Shown here: one piece after another, positions 35,723-47,300 of the stretch
Layout: each line of letters opens with the position of its first letter
Position numbering within the stretch: position 1 is the stretch's first letter
Assembly: GCF_019977395.1 (NCBI RefSeq)
Contig: NZ_AP024660.1
Location: 2,170,001-2,234,000, forward strand
Source of the DNA: Arthrobacter sp. NicSoilC5
GTDB taxonomy: Bacteria > Actinomycetota > Actinomycetes > Actinomycetales > Micrococcaceae
DNA: 64,000 nt
Direction of reading: 5' to 3'
Program-made: the position numbers and the translations under genes
Notes under the pieces: generated by a model
Told to the model about the DNA's origin: nothing
Database searches by the model: none
Seen by the model: the letters and a program-made list of their open reading frames with translations, nothing else

Positions 35723-36340
35723 TTAGGAACCGGACGGTACCAGGGCCAGCAGCACCGGAACGACACCAAGGCAGATGAAGGCCGGGAGTGAGCACAGGCC
35801 CAGGGGAACGACCAGCTTCACCCCGAGCGAAGCGGCCCGCTTCTCCGCAGCCCGAAACCGCTCCCGGCGGAGCCTTGCAGCCTGGGCGTAAAGAATCGCT
35901 GACGACGGCGCGCCCGTGAGTGCGGCGAAGCCCAGCGCGTCCCGCAACTCCAGGACTTCGGGCAGCTGTATTGCGGAGCTGCGCCATGCCGTCTCCCAGT
36001 CGGCGCCAATGGCCAGCGCCGAGACCACGGGCCGCAGGGATTCCCGGTACTGCGGGGCAGCCGAAGCAGCCACCAGGTCAAGCGCCCGGCCAATGCCGGC
36101 GCCGGCATCGAGCATGGCCGCCACCAGCTCCAGCATCATGGCCGGATCCTTCAGCCCGCTGCCGGAACTCGCTGGCGCCCCTTTGGTGGCTGCCGTCGGT
36201 TGTGCCCCTGCAGCGGCAGGAAGCAGGAGGCGCAGCCGTTGGCGCGGCCTGGCGTGGCTGGAACAGGCAAGCCAGGCGCTGGCCGCGAGCAGCAGGAACA
36301 ATGCCAGGCCTGGAGCCCACCCCTGGGTCATGGCACTCAT
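35723..36340 (-). CDS. tadC: TadC-like inner membrane platform protein
   Basis: This 205-residue type II secretion F-domain protein carries hydrophobic segments at each end and the F-domain helices (MLELVAAMLDAGAGIGRALDLVA, then LRRERFRAAEKRAASLGVKLVVPLGLC). It should form the membrane platform of the Tad pilus with TadB. The ATG at 36340 overlaps the TadB stop by 4 bp and is preceded by AGGGGC. Confidence 0.78.
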   Translation of the reverse strand: MSAMTQGWAPGLALFLLLAASAWLACSSHARPRQRLRLLLPAAAGAQPTAATKGAPASSGSGLKDPAMMLELVAAMLDAGAGIGRALDLVAASAAPQYRESLRPVVSALAIGADWETAWRSSAIQLPEVLELRDALGFAALTGAPSSAILYAQAARLRRERFRAAEKRAASLGVKLVVPLGLCSLPAFICLGVVPVLLALVPSGS

Positions 36341-37128
36341 GCCCCTGCCGCCGCCGAAACCAGCCGGGCAGACCATGCCCTTCCCGTCACGGTGAGGACC
36401 ACCCCGCCGAACAAGGCGGCCAGTCCCAGGGGTGTTCCCAAGAGGGTAGCGAGGGGATCCACGCCGAGGGCGGCACCAAGTCCAAGACCCATCAAGGGGA
36501 GCCAGGTCAGGAGCCGAACGGTGGCTTTGGGCCCTGCGAGCGCCGTCTGCCGGGCCGCATCTGCGTCATCCTCCGCTTCCAGTTGGGCCGCGAACCGGGT
36601 CAGTACGTCGGCGAGCGGACACCCGCTGGCCTCCGCAATGTCAAAGCAGGCGGCCAGCTCCAGCCAGGTCCTGGCCTCCCTGTCCCGGGGCTGGAACGCT
36701 GTGGAAACCGCGCGCCGGATGGATTCCGAAACGGGAGCTCCGGTCGCGGCGGCAGCACGCGCGGATGACAGAACCGCAGCTGATCCCTCTGACAGCATCG
36801 CCCCGGAAACGGGTGCACGCTCTTGAAGCCGCTGCCCGTTTCCGCCATCGCCGTAAACCGTCCACAGCTCGTCCCACAACCGCCCCGGCGTCCGTCCGCC
36901 CTGGAGCAGTGCCGCCAGTTGCTGCACCACCAGGGTCAGGCCCGGTCCCCGCCTCCGTGCCGCGCTCCTGCCGGCAGCGTTGCCCCACGGCCGTACCAGG
37001 ACTCTCTTTATCCCCTGCGTGTTCTTCCTCTTGCCGGTTGCCGTGCGCAGCCGGGAAGCCGCGTCCAGGGGCGGTTTGAGGAGCAGCAGCATGGCACTGC
37101 AAAGAAGCACGATGAACAGGACCGTCAC
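36337..37128 (-). CDS. tadB: TadB-like inner membrane platform protein
   Basis: This 263-residue F-domain protein has an N-terminal membrane helix (TVLFIVLLCSAMLLLL), a cytoplasmic F domain (VVQQLAALLQGGRTPGRLWDEL ... FDIAEASGCPLADVLTRF) and two C-terminal helices. It pairs with TadC. GTG at 37128 overlaps the TadA stop (GTGA). Confidence 0.78.
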   Translation of the reverse strand: MTVLFIVLLCSAMLLLLKPPLDAASRLRTATGKRKNTQGIKRVLVRPWGNAAGRSAARRRGPGLTLVVQQLAALLQGGRTPGRLWDELWTVYGDGGNGQRLQERAPVSGAMLSEGSAAVLSSARAAAATGAPVSESIRRAVSTAFQPRDREARTWLELAACFDIAEASGCPLADVLTRFAAQLEAEDDADAARQTALAGPKATVRLLTWLPLMGLGLGAALGVDPLATLLGTPLGLAALFGGVVLTVTGRAWSARLVSAAAGA

Positions 37129-38423
37129 AGGGTTGCCCCGGGATCCATCCCCAACCGGGCCGCCAGCGCCGGCCACGCCGGACCCGTGATACCTGACTCC
37201 TTAATGGCCGGCACCACGGCCAGTCCTGCCGGGCCATCGGCGATGAGTCCAACGCACAGGACTTCCCGGCCCTTCGGGGTCCTTCCGACATGGATGACAA
37301 CGTCGAGGGCGCTGGCGGCCTGAAGCCGCACGGCCTCCGGGCCGAGCCCGGCGAGCGCGCCGAGGGCGTTGAGCCTGGCCGGGACCGCGGCTGCCGTGTT
37401 CGCGTGGATGGTTCCGCCACCGCCACTGTGCCCGGTATTCATCGCCGTCAGGAGCTCACGGACTTCAGCACCCCGGCACTCCCCCACCACCAGCCTGTCC
37501 GGACGCATGCGAAGCGCCTGGCGAACCAGCTCCCCCAAGTCCACGGCGCCGCCACCTTCAAGATTCCCGTGGCGTGATTCGAGGGCCACCACATGGGGGT
37601 GGACAGGGTTGAGTTCGGCCGCATCCTCGATCAGGACCAGCCGCTCTTTCGCGGAACAAAGGCCCAGCAGGGTGGACAGCAGCGTGGTCTTACCGGAACC
37701 CGTGGCACCGCTGACCAGGAAACTCAGCTTCCTCTCCACTATCCTCTCCAGCACCGTCTGCACGCGCTGGCCGAACATGCCGCCCGCGCGCAGCTCCGCC
37801 ATGCTGAAAACCCTCTCCCTGCGAATCCGGACGCTCAGCAGCGTCCCGGACGTGGACACCGGCGGCAACACGGCGTGAACACGGTAGCCGCCGGCAAGCC
37901 TGACATCGACGCAGGGCGACCCGTCATCCAGGCGGCGCCCGCCTGCAGCCACCAGCCGGCAGGCCAGCGCGCGCAGTTGGGCCTCGCCATCGAACACGAC
38001 AGGTACGCGCTCGATGCCCCTGCCACGGTCCACCCACACGGAATCGGGAGCGTTAACGAAAATGTCTGTGACGGCAGGATCCCTGGTGAGCTCCTGCAGC
38101 GGTCCCAGTCCGTTGAGTTCGGCACTGATCCGTTCCACCGCGGCAAGCGCTCCGGCGGTGCCCAACAGCTTGCCCGTGGCCTGGACAGCAGCAGCGACGC
38201 GCGACGGTGTTACCGCTCCAGCCTCGGCCATCATCGACTCACGGACGGATTCCAGCAGCCCGGAATCAACGGCCCGGCCAGTACCGGCTGCCTCACCGGC
38301 CCGCGCCTGGCGGACGGCCTGGTTCGCTTCAAGGATCCGGGCACTGCGCCGTGCACCCAGGCCCCCGGACCCTGCAGCGCTGCCCGTATCGGGAGCTGAA
38401 GGTGTACCCGACGGCCGCCTCAT
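37125..38423 (-). CDS. tadA: TadA/CpaF secretion ATPase
   Basis: This 432-residue type II/IV secretion ATPase drives pilus assembly. An N-terminal domain precedes Walker A (SGATGSGKTTLLSTLL), the Asp box (LIEDAAEL), Walker B (LVVGECRGAEV) and the His box (GTIHANTAAA). Its sequence matches the actinobacterial helicase/secretion-neighbourhood ATPase family. The start overlaps the upstream stop by 4 bp. Confidence 0.88.
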   Translation of the reverse strand: MRRPSGTPSAPDTGSAAGSGGLGARRSARILEANQAVRQARAGEAAGTGRAVDSGLLESVRESMMAEAGAVTPSRVAAAVQATGKLLGTAGALAAVERISAELNGLGPLQELTRDPAVTDIFVNAPDSVWVDRGRGIERVPVVFDGEAQLRALACRLVAAGGRRLDDGSPCVDVRLAGGYRVHAVLPPVSTSGTLLSVRIRRERVFSMAELRAGGMFGQRVQTVLERIVERKLSFLVSGATGSGKTTLLSTLLGLCSAKERLVLIEDAAELNPVHPHVVALESRHGNLEGGGAVDLGELVRQALRMRPDRLVVGECRGAEVRELLTAMNTGHSGGGGTIHANTAAAVPARLNALGALAGLGPEAVRLQAASALDVVIHVGRTPKGREVLCVGLIADGPAGLAVVPAIKESGITGPAWPALAARLGMDPGATL

Positions 38424-39646
38424 GCCACATCCCCCGCCTGCAGGTCCTCGCCGAGCCAATCGAGCACCGTGGCGCCGAAATGGCGGATGCTCCGCCGCTT
38501 CCCAAAGTCCAGCAGGCGCCCCGCTTCCATGGCTACCGGGACGGCCCGCAGTTCGGGGATGCGGCCCTGCACGGGCAACCCTACGGCGTCAGCAATCAGG
38601 GAACTGTCCAGCGCAGCGCCTGGCCGGCCCCGCACTAGCAAGGCAGCCTCCACGGGCGGAAGTTCCTGCAGGAGGCGCACCGTTGCGACCGCGGCCTTCA
38701 GCTGCGCCGGCACCACCACCATGATCCGGTCACAGTCCCCGGCCACCGTATGGAGCGGCTCCGCGGCCCTTCCCACATCCACAACGACCAGCTCAAAACC
38801 ACGGCGGGCAGCATCGAGCACACCCGCTGCGGCGGCAGCAGGGACACGGACCGGCTGCTCCCGGGTGGCAGGCCAGGACAGGAAGGAAAAACCTCCGGCC
38901 ACGGGCAGGGAGTCGGAGAGCTGCAGGGGATCAATGCTGCCCCTTGCCTCCGCGAGGTCCGGCCAGCGCAGTCCGGGGTTGTCCTCGGCAGCGAGCGCCA
39001 GTTCCAGGCCACCGCCCCAGGGGTCCCCGTCAAACAGCAGGACGCGTACCCCCAGCCCTGCCGCGGCCTGGGCTATCCAAATGGCGGCGGTGGTTGCCCC
39101 CGCCCCGCCGCAACCGCCCGTGATGCCAAGGACCAGGCCGCCGGGTCCCGGCGAGCGTGACCGGCTCAGATGGTCCGCCAGCCAGGCAGCGGCATCGGGC
39201 AGCACGGCAACGCGTTCGGCGCCCAGGGCGGCGGCGAGGTGCCAGAGGCTGTCCCCTTCGCCGTCGAGGCCCACCATGACGGCAGGGGTGCGCCGCCGTG
39301 GTGGCAGCTCCCGCACATCGCTGCCCACCAGGACGGCCGATGCAGCGTCCCAGTACCGTCCGCCCTCCACTGCATCCGGAACGACGCGCAGCTGGGCTCC
39401 GGCGGCTGCCACAATGCGCTCCACTTCGGCGCGGAGAACCCCCGAGGAGGTAACCAGCAGCACCCCGCCCGCACCGCCCGGTGCTGAACCGCCCGGCGGT
39501 GAACCGTCCGGCAGCCAGGCGGCGCCGGACGCCGGGTTGTCCGGCAACGCAGCACGGGAGGGTGATCTCCGGCCTGGTGGCCGCCGGAAGGAATCCGTGG
39601 CCTGCCCCGGCGCGGGGTGCGGTGCATTCAGCTGGTGCCTGCTCAT
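38420..39646 (-). CDS. CpaE/Ssd-like MinD-family protein of the tad operon
   Basis: This 408-residue protein has a Pro/Gly-rich N-terminal region, a receiver-like domain (LLVTSSGVLRAEVERIVAAAG), then a ParA/MinD ATPase domain with a deviant Walker A (GGCGGAGATTAA) and LLFDGDPWGGG. The homologue in M. tuberculosis (Rv3660c, Ssd) affects septum formation, and CpaE localises the pilus machine in Caulobacter. It is the first gene of the operon. The ATG at 39646 was chosen; the ribosome site is weak. Confidence 0.78.
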   Translation of the reverse strand: MSRHQLNAPHPAPGQATDSFRRPPGRRSPSRAALPDNPASGAAWLPDGSPPGGSAPGGAGGVLLVTSSGVLRAEVERIVAAAGAQLRVVPDAVEGGRYWDAASAVLVGSDVRELPPRRRTPAVMVGLDGEGDSLWHLAAALGAERVAVLPDAAAWLADHLSRSRSPGPGGLVLGITGGCGGAGATTAAIWIAQAAAGLGVRVLLFDGDPWGGGLELALAAEDNPGLRWPDLAEARGSIDPLQLSDSLPVAGGFSFLSWPATREQPVRVPAAAAAGVLDAARRGFELVVVDVGRAAEPLHTVAGDCDRIMVVVPAQLKAAVATVRLLQELPPVEAALLVRGRPGAALDSSLIADAVGLPVQGRIPELRAVPVAMEAGRLLDFGKRRSIRHFGATVLDWLGEDLQAGDVA

Positions 39647-39742
39647 GCAGCCACTCTGCCGCGGCAACCAAAGCCCGTTAAGGGGGCACCTCCCCTATGT
39701 GGACAAACAGGGCCACCACTCCCGGCAGGGCACAATGGGAAC

Positions 39743-41479
39743 ATGTACCTGCTGCTTGCCGCCCACCCCCGCGGTGCGGCACTGCAGGAACTGACACAGG
39801 CAGGCGACCCTCAACCGGCCAACCCCGGGCCCCGGCTGGTGGCACCCGGCGAGCTTGCCGCCGTCGTCCGTGAACTGGAAGCCCGGCGCCCCGGAGGACA
39901 GCCGCCCCGGTGGATCTGGCACCGGACGCAGGACTGGTACCCCGCGCTGCTCGCCTCCGGTGTGGAGGTGGAGCGCTGCTACGACGTCACCCTCTGCGGC
40001 AACATCCTGGCCTTCTCGCAGTTCAGCGCCCATACCGATTACGCCAGGAATACCGACAGGGTCCCGGTGGAGGATCCCATGCTCCCGCCGAAGGCTCTGC
40101 TGCCGCCGCGTCCCCCGGCGGACCAGGGAGCGCTGTTCGACGATCCGGGTGCCGGACCGGCCCCGGGGTGGGGACTTGAGGACCTCCGCGCCGAATACGC
40201 GGCCCAGCAGGCCGCCCTGGCCGGCGTGGGGATGGAGGAAAACCGCCGGCACCGCCTCCAGCTGCTGCTCGCGGCGGAGTCGGCAGCCGCCATGGTTGCT
40301 GCCGAGATGCAGCACGCGGGCGTTCCGTGGCGGGAGGACCTGCACGAACAGATCCTGGTTGACCACCTGGGGCCCCGCCCGCCCGCCGGACAGCGTCCGC
40401 AAAGACTCGAGGCGCTTGCTGCGGAACTGCGTACCCTGCTCAACTCCCCGGGGCTCAACCCCGACTCGCCGCAGGACCTGATGCGGGCCCTGCACCGCAA
40501 CGGCATCGAGGTGAAGAGCACCCGGAAGTGGGAGCTCAGGGAGTCCAGCCACCCTGTCATCGAGCCGCTGCTGGAATACAAGAAGCTCTCCCGCCTCCAC
40601 ACGGCCAACGGCTGGTCATGGCTGGACGCCTGGGTGGACGGTGGCAGGTTCCGCCCCGAGTATGTGGTGGGTGGAGTCGTTTCCGGGCGCTGGGCGTCCC
40701 GGGGCGGTGGCGCACTGCAGATCCCGCGCCAGGTCCGCGGAGCGGTCCATGCAGACCCGGGCCACAAACTGATCGTGGCCGACGCCTCGCAGCTGGAACC
40801 GCGCGTCCTGGTGGCCCTCGCGCAGGACTCCTCCATGGCTGAGGCCGCCCGGGACCAGGACCTGTATGCCGGCATCGCCGCCAAGGGCTTCGGCGGGGAC
40901 CGGGCCAAAGCGAAGATGGCGTTGCTGGGCGCGATGTACGGCGCCACCTCCGGCGAGGCCGGGCGGCTGATGCCGCAGTTGGCGCGCACCTATCCGCGCG
41001 CCGTCGACTTTGTGGAGCGTGCGGCGCGGGCGGGTGAAGCCGGCGGAACGGTGACCACGCGGCTGGGCCGCAGCAGCCCGCCGCCCTCGGAGCGGTGGTT
41101 CCTGAGCCAGCGCTCCACCACCGCCGAAGAGCAGCGGCGCGCAGAGTCCATAGCCCGGTCCCGGGGGCGTTTCACCCGGAACTTCGTGGTCCAGGGCTCC
41201 GCGGCGGACTGGGCGGCGTGCTGGCTCGCGGAATTACGACGGCGGCTGCGCACCCTTCGGACAGCGGGCACCGGCGGCAGCGGCGGGACGGTCCGGGCCG
41301 AGTTGGTCTTCTTCCTGCACGATGAGGTGATGGTGCATGCGCCCGCGGAAAGGGTTGACGCCTGCATCGCCGCCATCGAGGAATCGGCCGTGGCGGCAAA
41401 GGAGCTATTGTTCGGGCGGATCCCGGTGGAGTTCCCGGTGAGCCTCGCCGTCGTCGACTCCTACAACCTCGCCAAATAG
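39743..41479 (+). CDS. DNA polymerase I-like protein (Klenow-type, degenerate exonuclease domain)
   Basis: This 578-residue protein has the three family A polymerase motifs: motif A VADASQLEPRVLV, motif B RAKAKMALLGAMYG (RxxxKx7YG) and motif C LHDEVMVHA. There is no 5' nuclease domain. The N-terminal 190 residues sit where a 3'-5' exonuclease would be, but I cannot see the DxE or YxxxD metal-binding residues, so proofreading may be lost. It is divergent from the tad operon. A repair or translesion role is possible. The ATG follows TGGGA. Confidence 0.82.
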   Translation: MYLLLAAHPRGAALQELTQAGDPQPANPGPRLVAPGELAAVVRELEARRPGGQPPRWIWHRTQDWYPALLASGVEVERCYDVTLCGNILAFSQFSAHTDYARNTDRVPVEDPMLPPKALLPPRPPADQGALFDDPGAGPAPGWGLEDLRAEYAAQQAALAGVGMEENRRHRLQLLLAAESAAAMVAAEMQHAGVPWREDLHEQILVDHLGPRPPAGQRPQRLEALAAELRTLLNSPGLNPDSPQDLMRALHRNGIEVKSTRKWELRESSHPVIEPLLEYKKLSRLHTANGWSWLDAWVDGGRFRPEYVVGGVVSGRWASRGGGALQIPRQVRGAVHADPGHKLIVADASQLEPRVLVALAQDSSMAEAARDQDLYAGIAAKGFGGDRAKAKMALLGAMYGATSGEAGRLMPQLARTYPRAVDFVERAARAGEAGGTVTTRLGRSSPPPSERWFLSQRSTTAEEQRRAESIARSRGRFTRNFVVQGSAADWAACWLAELRRRLRTLRTAGTGGSGGTVRAELVFFLHDEVMVHAPAERVDACIAAIEESAVAAKELLFGRIPVEFPVSLAVVDSYNLAK

Positions 41480-41639
41480 CGGTCCTGGCGGGCGCCGGAT
41501 ACCTGCCCATGAGATGCAAGGTAACCTACCCGGCAGTAGCTCGACGGGCAGGGTGGCGGAGGTTACAGTCGGAGGCGGTGGCTGAAACAGACCGGTCCAC
41601 ACGCTGATGCAACGACGCATACCAGGGAGGTCCCCGTCC

Positions 41640-41828
41640 ATGGCGGGAAGATTTGAAATACACCGCACAGGCGACGAGTCGTACCGGCTGCGGCTCACCG
41701 ACTCCGAGGGCAACACCGTTGCGGTTTCGCCAACCTTCAAGTCCCTGACCATGCTCCGTGACGGCATCAAGGCCATGCGCGAGAACGCCGCCACCGGCAT
41801 CGTGGTGGATTTGCGCCAGCAGGCCTGA
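41640..41828 (+). CDS. DUF1508 (UPF0339/YegP-like) small protein
   Basis: This 62-residue protein holds one DUF1508 unit (RFEIHRTGDESYRLRLTDSEGNTVAVS... SLTMLRDGIKAMRENA). E. coli YegP has two tandem units. Function is unknown. GGGAGG lies ten bases upstream of the ATG. The gene ends three bases from the convergent NUDIX gene. Confidence 0.8.
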   Translation: MAGRFEIHRTGDESYRLRLTDSEGNTVAVSPTFKSLTMLRDGIKAMRENAATGIVVDLRQQA

Positions 41829-41831
41829 GGT

Positions 41832-42509
41832 TTAGACCCCGATCGGATGCAGCCGGTTCCGGTCCCACGGAACCGACCAGCCGAGCTGGTCGAAGAGGCC
41901 ACTGAGCACAATGCCGGTGAAGCCCCACACCACCACGCCGTTCACCGTGAACGCTGGGCTGTCGAACGTCCGCCCTGCCCGGTGGACGGTGGCCATGACC
42001 CGGTTGTCCGGGTCCAGCAGGTCCCGCACCGGGACGCGGAACACCTGGGCGGATTCACCATAGTCCACCACCCGGACCGGCGAGGGTGCCTGCCACCACC
42101 CCAGCACGGGCGTCACCAGGAAGTTGCTGTGCGCCAACCCCAGCTCCTGGAGCGTGCCCAGCACTTCCACGCCGCTGGAATCCAGCCCGGTCTCCTCCTC
42201 GGCTTCCCGGAGCGCGGCCTCCACCGGGGTTTCGTCCCTGTCGATGCCGCCGCCGGGAAAGGCCACCTGGCCGGGATGGGAACCCAGGGTGTGGGCGCGT
42301 TCCAGGAGCAGGACGTCCAGGTCGGCCGGCGCAAGTGGCTTGCCGGACGCGGCCGGGACGTCGTCAAGAACGCCAAAGAGCATCAGCACCGCGGCCCTGC
42401 GGGCGCGTGCCGCGTCGACGGTCAGGGCCGCCCAGCGCGGATCAGGAGGGCCGGCCGTTCCGGTTTTGGCCCGCCGGACCAGCCCGGCGAGGTCTTCGCG
42501 GGCGCTCAC
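41832..42509 (-). CDS. NUDIX hydrolase, CoA pyrophosphatase type
   Basis: This 225-residue enzyme has the NUDIX box [24 protein letters not shown] (GX5EX7REUXEEXGU pattern) and, before it, the UPF0035-type [21 protein letters not shown]. Family members split coenzyme A or its derivatives into acyl-phosphopantetheine and 3',5'-ADP. It begins with GTG that overlaps the nth stop (GTGA), with AGAGGA as ribosome site. The pairing with nth is common in actinobacteria (Rv3672c with Rv3674c). Confidence 0.85.
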   Translation of the reverse strand: MSAREDLAGLVRRAKTGTAGPPDPRWAALTVDAARARRAAVLMLFGVLDDVPAASGKPLAPADLDVLLLERAHTLGSHPGQVAFPGGGIDRDETPVEAALREAEEETGLDSSGVEVLGTLQELGLAHSNFLVTPVLGWWQAPSPVRVVDYGESAQVFRVPVRDLLDPDNRVMATVHRAGRTFDSPAFTVNGVVVWGFTGIVLSGLFDQLGWSVPWDRNRLHPIGV

Positions 42510-43339
42510 GGGGTCCTCTTCTGGGAAGCCATCCGGATCTCTGCGGCCCGGTGCTGTTCTGCCAGGTACTGCTCCAGCAATGCCTCGCTGCCGGGGGCAA
42601 GTTCGTATTTGAGGAGCTTGGCCGCCTTGACGGGGTCGGTCTCGCCCAGACCGTAGCTGGGGCACCAGTTGGCCACCGGACAGGCGCCGCAGGCGGGTTT
42701 CCTGGCGTGGCAGACCCGGCGGCCATGGAAGATCACCCGGTGGGACAGCATGGTCCAGTCCCTGCGCTCGAACAGCTCCGCCACGTCCTGTTCAATCTGG
42801 ACGGGATCCTCTGACTGGGTCCAGCCGAACCGCTTGGCGAGCCGGGCGAAGTGCGTGTCAACGGAGATGCCCGGAACGCCGAAGGCGTTGGCGAGCACCA
42901 CGTTGGCGGTTTTGCGGCCCACGCCGGGCAACGTGACCATTTCCTCCATCCGCCCGGGCACCTCGCCGTCAAAGTCGTCCACCAGCCGCGTGCACAGTGC
43001 CTGGACGTTCTTCGCCTTGGCACGGAAGAACCCGGTGGGCTTGAGGATGGCCTCAAGCTCCGTGGGGTCCGCCTCCGCCAGGGCGCGGGCATTGGGCCAC
43101 CGCGCGAACAGTACTTTGGTGACCTGGTTGACCGTCACGTCGGTGGTCTGGGCGGACAGGACGGTGGCCACGAGCAGTTCGAACGGATTGCGGAAATCCA
43201 GTTCCGCGTGGGCGTACGGGTATTTCTCGGCCAGGGCCTTGTGGATGCGCCGCGCCCTCCGCTTCAGCGCCAGGACGGATTCGGACGAGACCACGGGCAT
43301 CCCTGCGGCCTGGCCGGTCTTGGTGCGGGCCCCGGCCAC
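42506..43339 (-). CDS. nth: Endonuclease III
   Basis: This 277-residue DNA glycosylase/AP lyase removes oxidised pyrimidines. It has the HhH motif [18 protein letters not shown] with the catalytic Lys, the catalytic Asp in [10 protein letters not shown], and the [4Fe-4S] cysteines in [17 protein letters not shown]. The start may be the GTG at 43339 or the ATG at 43300. It overlaps the NUDIX gene by 4 bp, which suggests coupling. Confidence 0.93.
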   Translation of the reverse strand: MAGARTKTGQAAGMPVVSSESVLALKRRARRIHKALAEKYPYAHAELDFRNPFELLVATVLSAQTTDVTVNQVTKVLFARWPNARALAEADPTELEAILKPTGFFRAKAKNVQALCTRLVDDFDGEVPGRMEEMVTLPGVGRKTANVVLANAFGVPGISVDTHFARLAKRFGWTQSEDPVQIEQDVAELFERRDWTMLSHRVIFHGRRVCHARKPACGACPVANWCPSYGLGETDPVKAAKLLKYELAPGSEALLEQYLAEQHRAAEIRMASQKRTP

Positions 43340-43344
43340 CGGCG

Positions 43345-44775
43345 TCAGCCGCGCTCGATGTTGCTGAGGTCGCGCAGCACGCCCAGCCGTCCATCGGTGT
43401 GCTGGACCAGGAATTCGTGGCCGCGGTCCTCAAGTGCCAGCACCCAGCCGCCGGGTTCAATCACGAACGCGGGGGCACCGGTGCGGGGGTCGAAGGCGGT
43501 GCGGTGCTGGGCAACGGCAAACCAAAAGGCCTCGTGGATCGGCTGCCCGTCCATCTCGTCGTGGCGGCTTGCCGGGTCCACCGTTGCCCCGATGGGCTGC
43601 TCGGCGCGGACCTGCTGGTGAACGGCGGTGGCAGCCGGCGGCTCCCACGCCGCCTGGGGGGCATGGGCTGCGGGGACATCCCCGTGCTGGGTCTCCTCCG
43701 CAACGGGAGCAGAAGCAGGGCGGACGACGTCGGCTGCCTGGGTGGGCGGGCCGGCGTCCACCGCGGGGGCAGGGCGGGCGACGTCGGCTGCCTGGGTGGG
43801 CGGCCCGGCGTCCACTTCAGGGGTCCGTTCCGACGTTTCGGGGGCGGGCGCGGACGGCGACGACGCGGACGCGGCAGGCCCGTGGGCACCGGAAGCGGCG
43901 GCCGCGGCACCGGCTCCTGCAGCTGCAGCTCCGGCGGTTCCCGCGTTTGATGTCCCGGCGGCAGCCACCGGTACGGCAGCGGTAGCGGGCGGCTGCGCGG
44001 AACGGACGGGCTCAGGGCTGTGGCCGGCAGATCCCGGCTGGACAGCGGAGGAGCCGGCGCCGGCACCCCCGAAGATGCCGGCGCCCTTGAAGCCGCCCTT
44101 GGACTGGTTGGCGCCGGTCTCCGGTTTGGCCGCTTTAGGGGCCCGCGGCTTCCGGGTCGGGACCGCGGCTTCGCGGGCCACGACATGCGCCGGCATCTCG
44201 GGCCGGTCCTTGAAGTCACCGGACAGATAGGGCACGAAACGGCCCAGCACCGTGGCAGTGAACAGGATCAGGGAGCCGATCAGGCCCACCAGCAGTGTGG
44301 TCCCGTATCCGGAGGCCACCGACAGGAAGAAGAAGGCGACGGCAAAGGAAGCCACCACGGAGGCGAACTGGTCGATGGAGAGCGAACCCACGCGGATCCG
44401 GGTGGCAGGGGCCAGCCGGCGGGCGGCGAACAGGGCACTGGCGATCAGCGGCAGAATGATGCCCAGTCCCAGGAAGAACAGGTTGTTCAGGTTCCACAGG
44501 TTGTACCTGGCACCGAAAAGGGGCAGCAGGGACGCGACAAACAGGATCAACGTCCCGGCGAAAACGGCCAGGTCCCGCACAGTGAACGGACCGAGGACGG
44601 CATGGTTGGCGTTGGGGTCGATCTTTCCGGAGGCAGCGTTGCGCCCTGCAGCCTGTCCCTTGGCGGCGCCGCCGGCGGCCGTCGGGTGACCTGGTCCCAC
44701 AGCGGCGGATCCGGAGCCTCCGGGCCCCGGCTCGGTGTCCGGGGCCGTTCGCTGGCCGAAGCTCTGCTGGTTCAT
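43345..44775 (-). CDS. Membrane protein with long Pro/Ala linker and C-terminal beta domain
   Basis: This 476-residue protein has about four hydrophobic segments between residues 45 and 180 ([20 protein letters not shown] and following), then about 200 residues of low-complexity Pro/Ala linker, and a C-terminal small beta domain ([20 protein letters not shown]). An 18-residue unit ([12 protein letters not shown]...) occurs twice in tandem in the linker. The ATG follows AAGGAG. It sits just upstream of nth on the same strand. I do not recognise its function. Confidence 0.7.
   Translation of the reverse strand: MNQQSFGQRTAPDTEPGPGGSGSAAVGPGHPTAAGGAAKGQAAGRNAASGKIDPNANHAVLGPFTVRDLAVFAGTLILFVASLLPLFGARYNLWNLNNLFFLGLGIILPLIASALFAARRLAPATRIRVGSLSIDQFASVVASFAVAFFFLSVASGYGTTLLVGLIGSLILFTATVLGRFVPYLSGDFKDRPEMPAHVVAREAAVPTRKPRAPKAAKPETGANQSKGGFKGAGIFGGAGAGSSAVQPGSAGHSPEPVRSAQPPATAAVPVAAAGTSNAGTAGAAAAGAGAAAAASGAHGPAASASSPSAPAPETSERTPEVDAGPPTQAADVARPAPAVDAGPPTQAADVVRPASAPVAEETQHGDVPAAHAPQAAWEPPAATAVHQQVRAEQPIGATVDPASRHDEMDGQPIHEAFWFAVAQHRTAFDPRTGAPAFVIEPGGWVLALEDRGHEFLVQHTDGRLGVLRDLSNIERG
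43715..43816. repeat. 54-bp tandem repeat within the membrane-protein gene
   Basis: Two adjacent copies begin GCAGGGCGG and run through GACGTCGGCTGCCTGGGTGG; start-to-start distance is 54 bases, so the frame is kept and 18 residues are duplicated. Copies differ at a few bases. Confidence 0.8.
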
Positions 44776-45183
44776 TCTGCTCTCCTTAGCGTGGCGGCAC
44801 CGGGCCCGGTCCGGACCCGAAAACCGTGCCGTCTTGACATGCGGACCGGGCCCGTCCAGGCACTGTTTGCGCCTGGGCGGAGCGGTCCGAAATGAAGTCA
44901 CAATTCCATCTCAGCCTAGTCAACAGCCTGGCTGATCACTAGCTGGAGCAGGCCTCCGTGGCCCCGGGAGGAGTAATGAAGACACCATTCACCGCTTAAA
45001 AAATGCCGCTCATGGCCGCACGTGTGACGGGGAGCACAGAGGGCGAGCGGCAAGCATTAGGCTAGGTTGCGGAACAGCTCTTTGCGGTACGCCCGCCCGG
45101 CTGGAGCCCAATGCCGTGCCACACGGAGGGCCCTGCCGTGCCGGTGTCCCGCGCGGCAAAGATCGATGAATGATGAGGTTCAC
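44776..45183. promoter_or_regulatory. Divergent region upstream of acs
   Basis: This 408-base gap lies between the membrane-protein gene and acs. It holds the mini-ORF listed at 44976 with a strong ribosome site, and otherwise I see no gene. Promoters for both directions must lie here; I could not place their boxes. Confidence 0.6.
44976..44999 (+). CDS. Possible seven-codon leader ORF upstream of acs
   Basis: GGGAGGAG stands directly before an ATG and encodes MKTPFTA then TAA. It lies 184 bases before acs. Such a strong ribosome site before so short a frame suggests a leader peptide or a vestigial start, but this could be chance. No gene family is implied. Confidence 0.3.
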   Translation: MKTPFTA

Positions 45184-47205
<2,022 letters not shown>

Positions 47206-47217
47206 CGGTATCCGTTT

Positions 47218-47254
47218 GGCGACGGCGCTGCCCGGCCTGGGTGGCGCCGTCGCC
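47218..47254 (+). terminator. Terminator-like hairpin after acs
   Basis: GGCGACGGCGC and its exact complement flank a 15-base loop, beginning 13 bases after the acs stop. No T run follows. Confidence 0.5.
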
Positions 47255-47300
47255 GTATGCTGGGAGCAACCCTGTAATACCAATGAAGGAACCCGCTCAC

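Noticed and set aside
34942-35769. A 275-codon minus-strand frame through the pilin gene and spacer
   Set aside because: Its translation follows the GGGAACC repeats (GSRFP-like) and runs out of frame with the pilin, which has the clear cleavage motif.
44776-45183. A riboswitch or T-box upstream of acs
   Set aside because: I saw no conserved core of a known riboswitch class; only the mini-ORF stands out.
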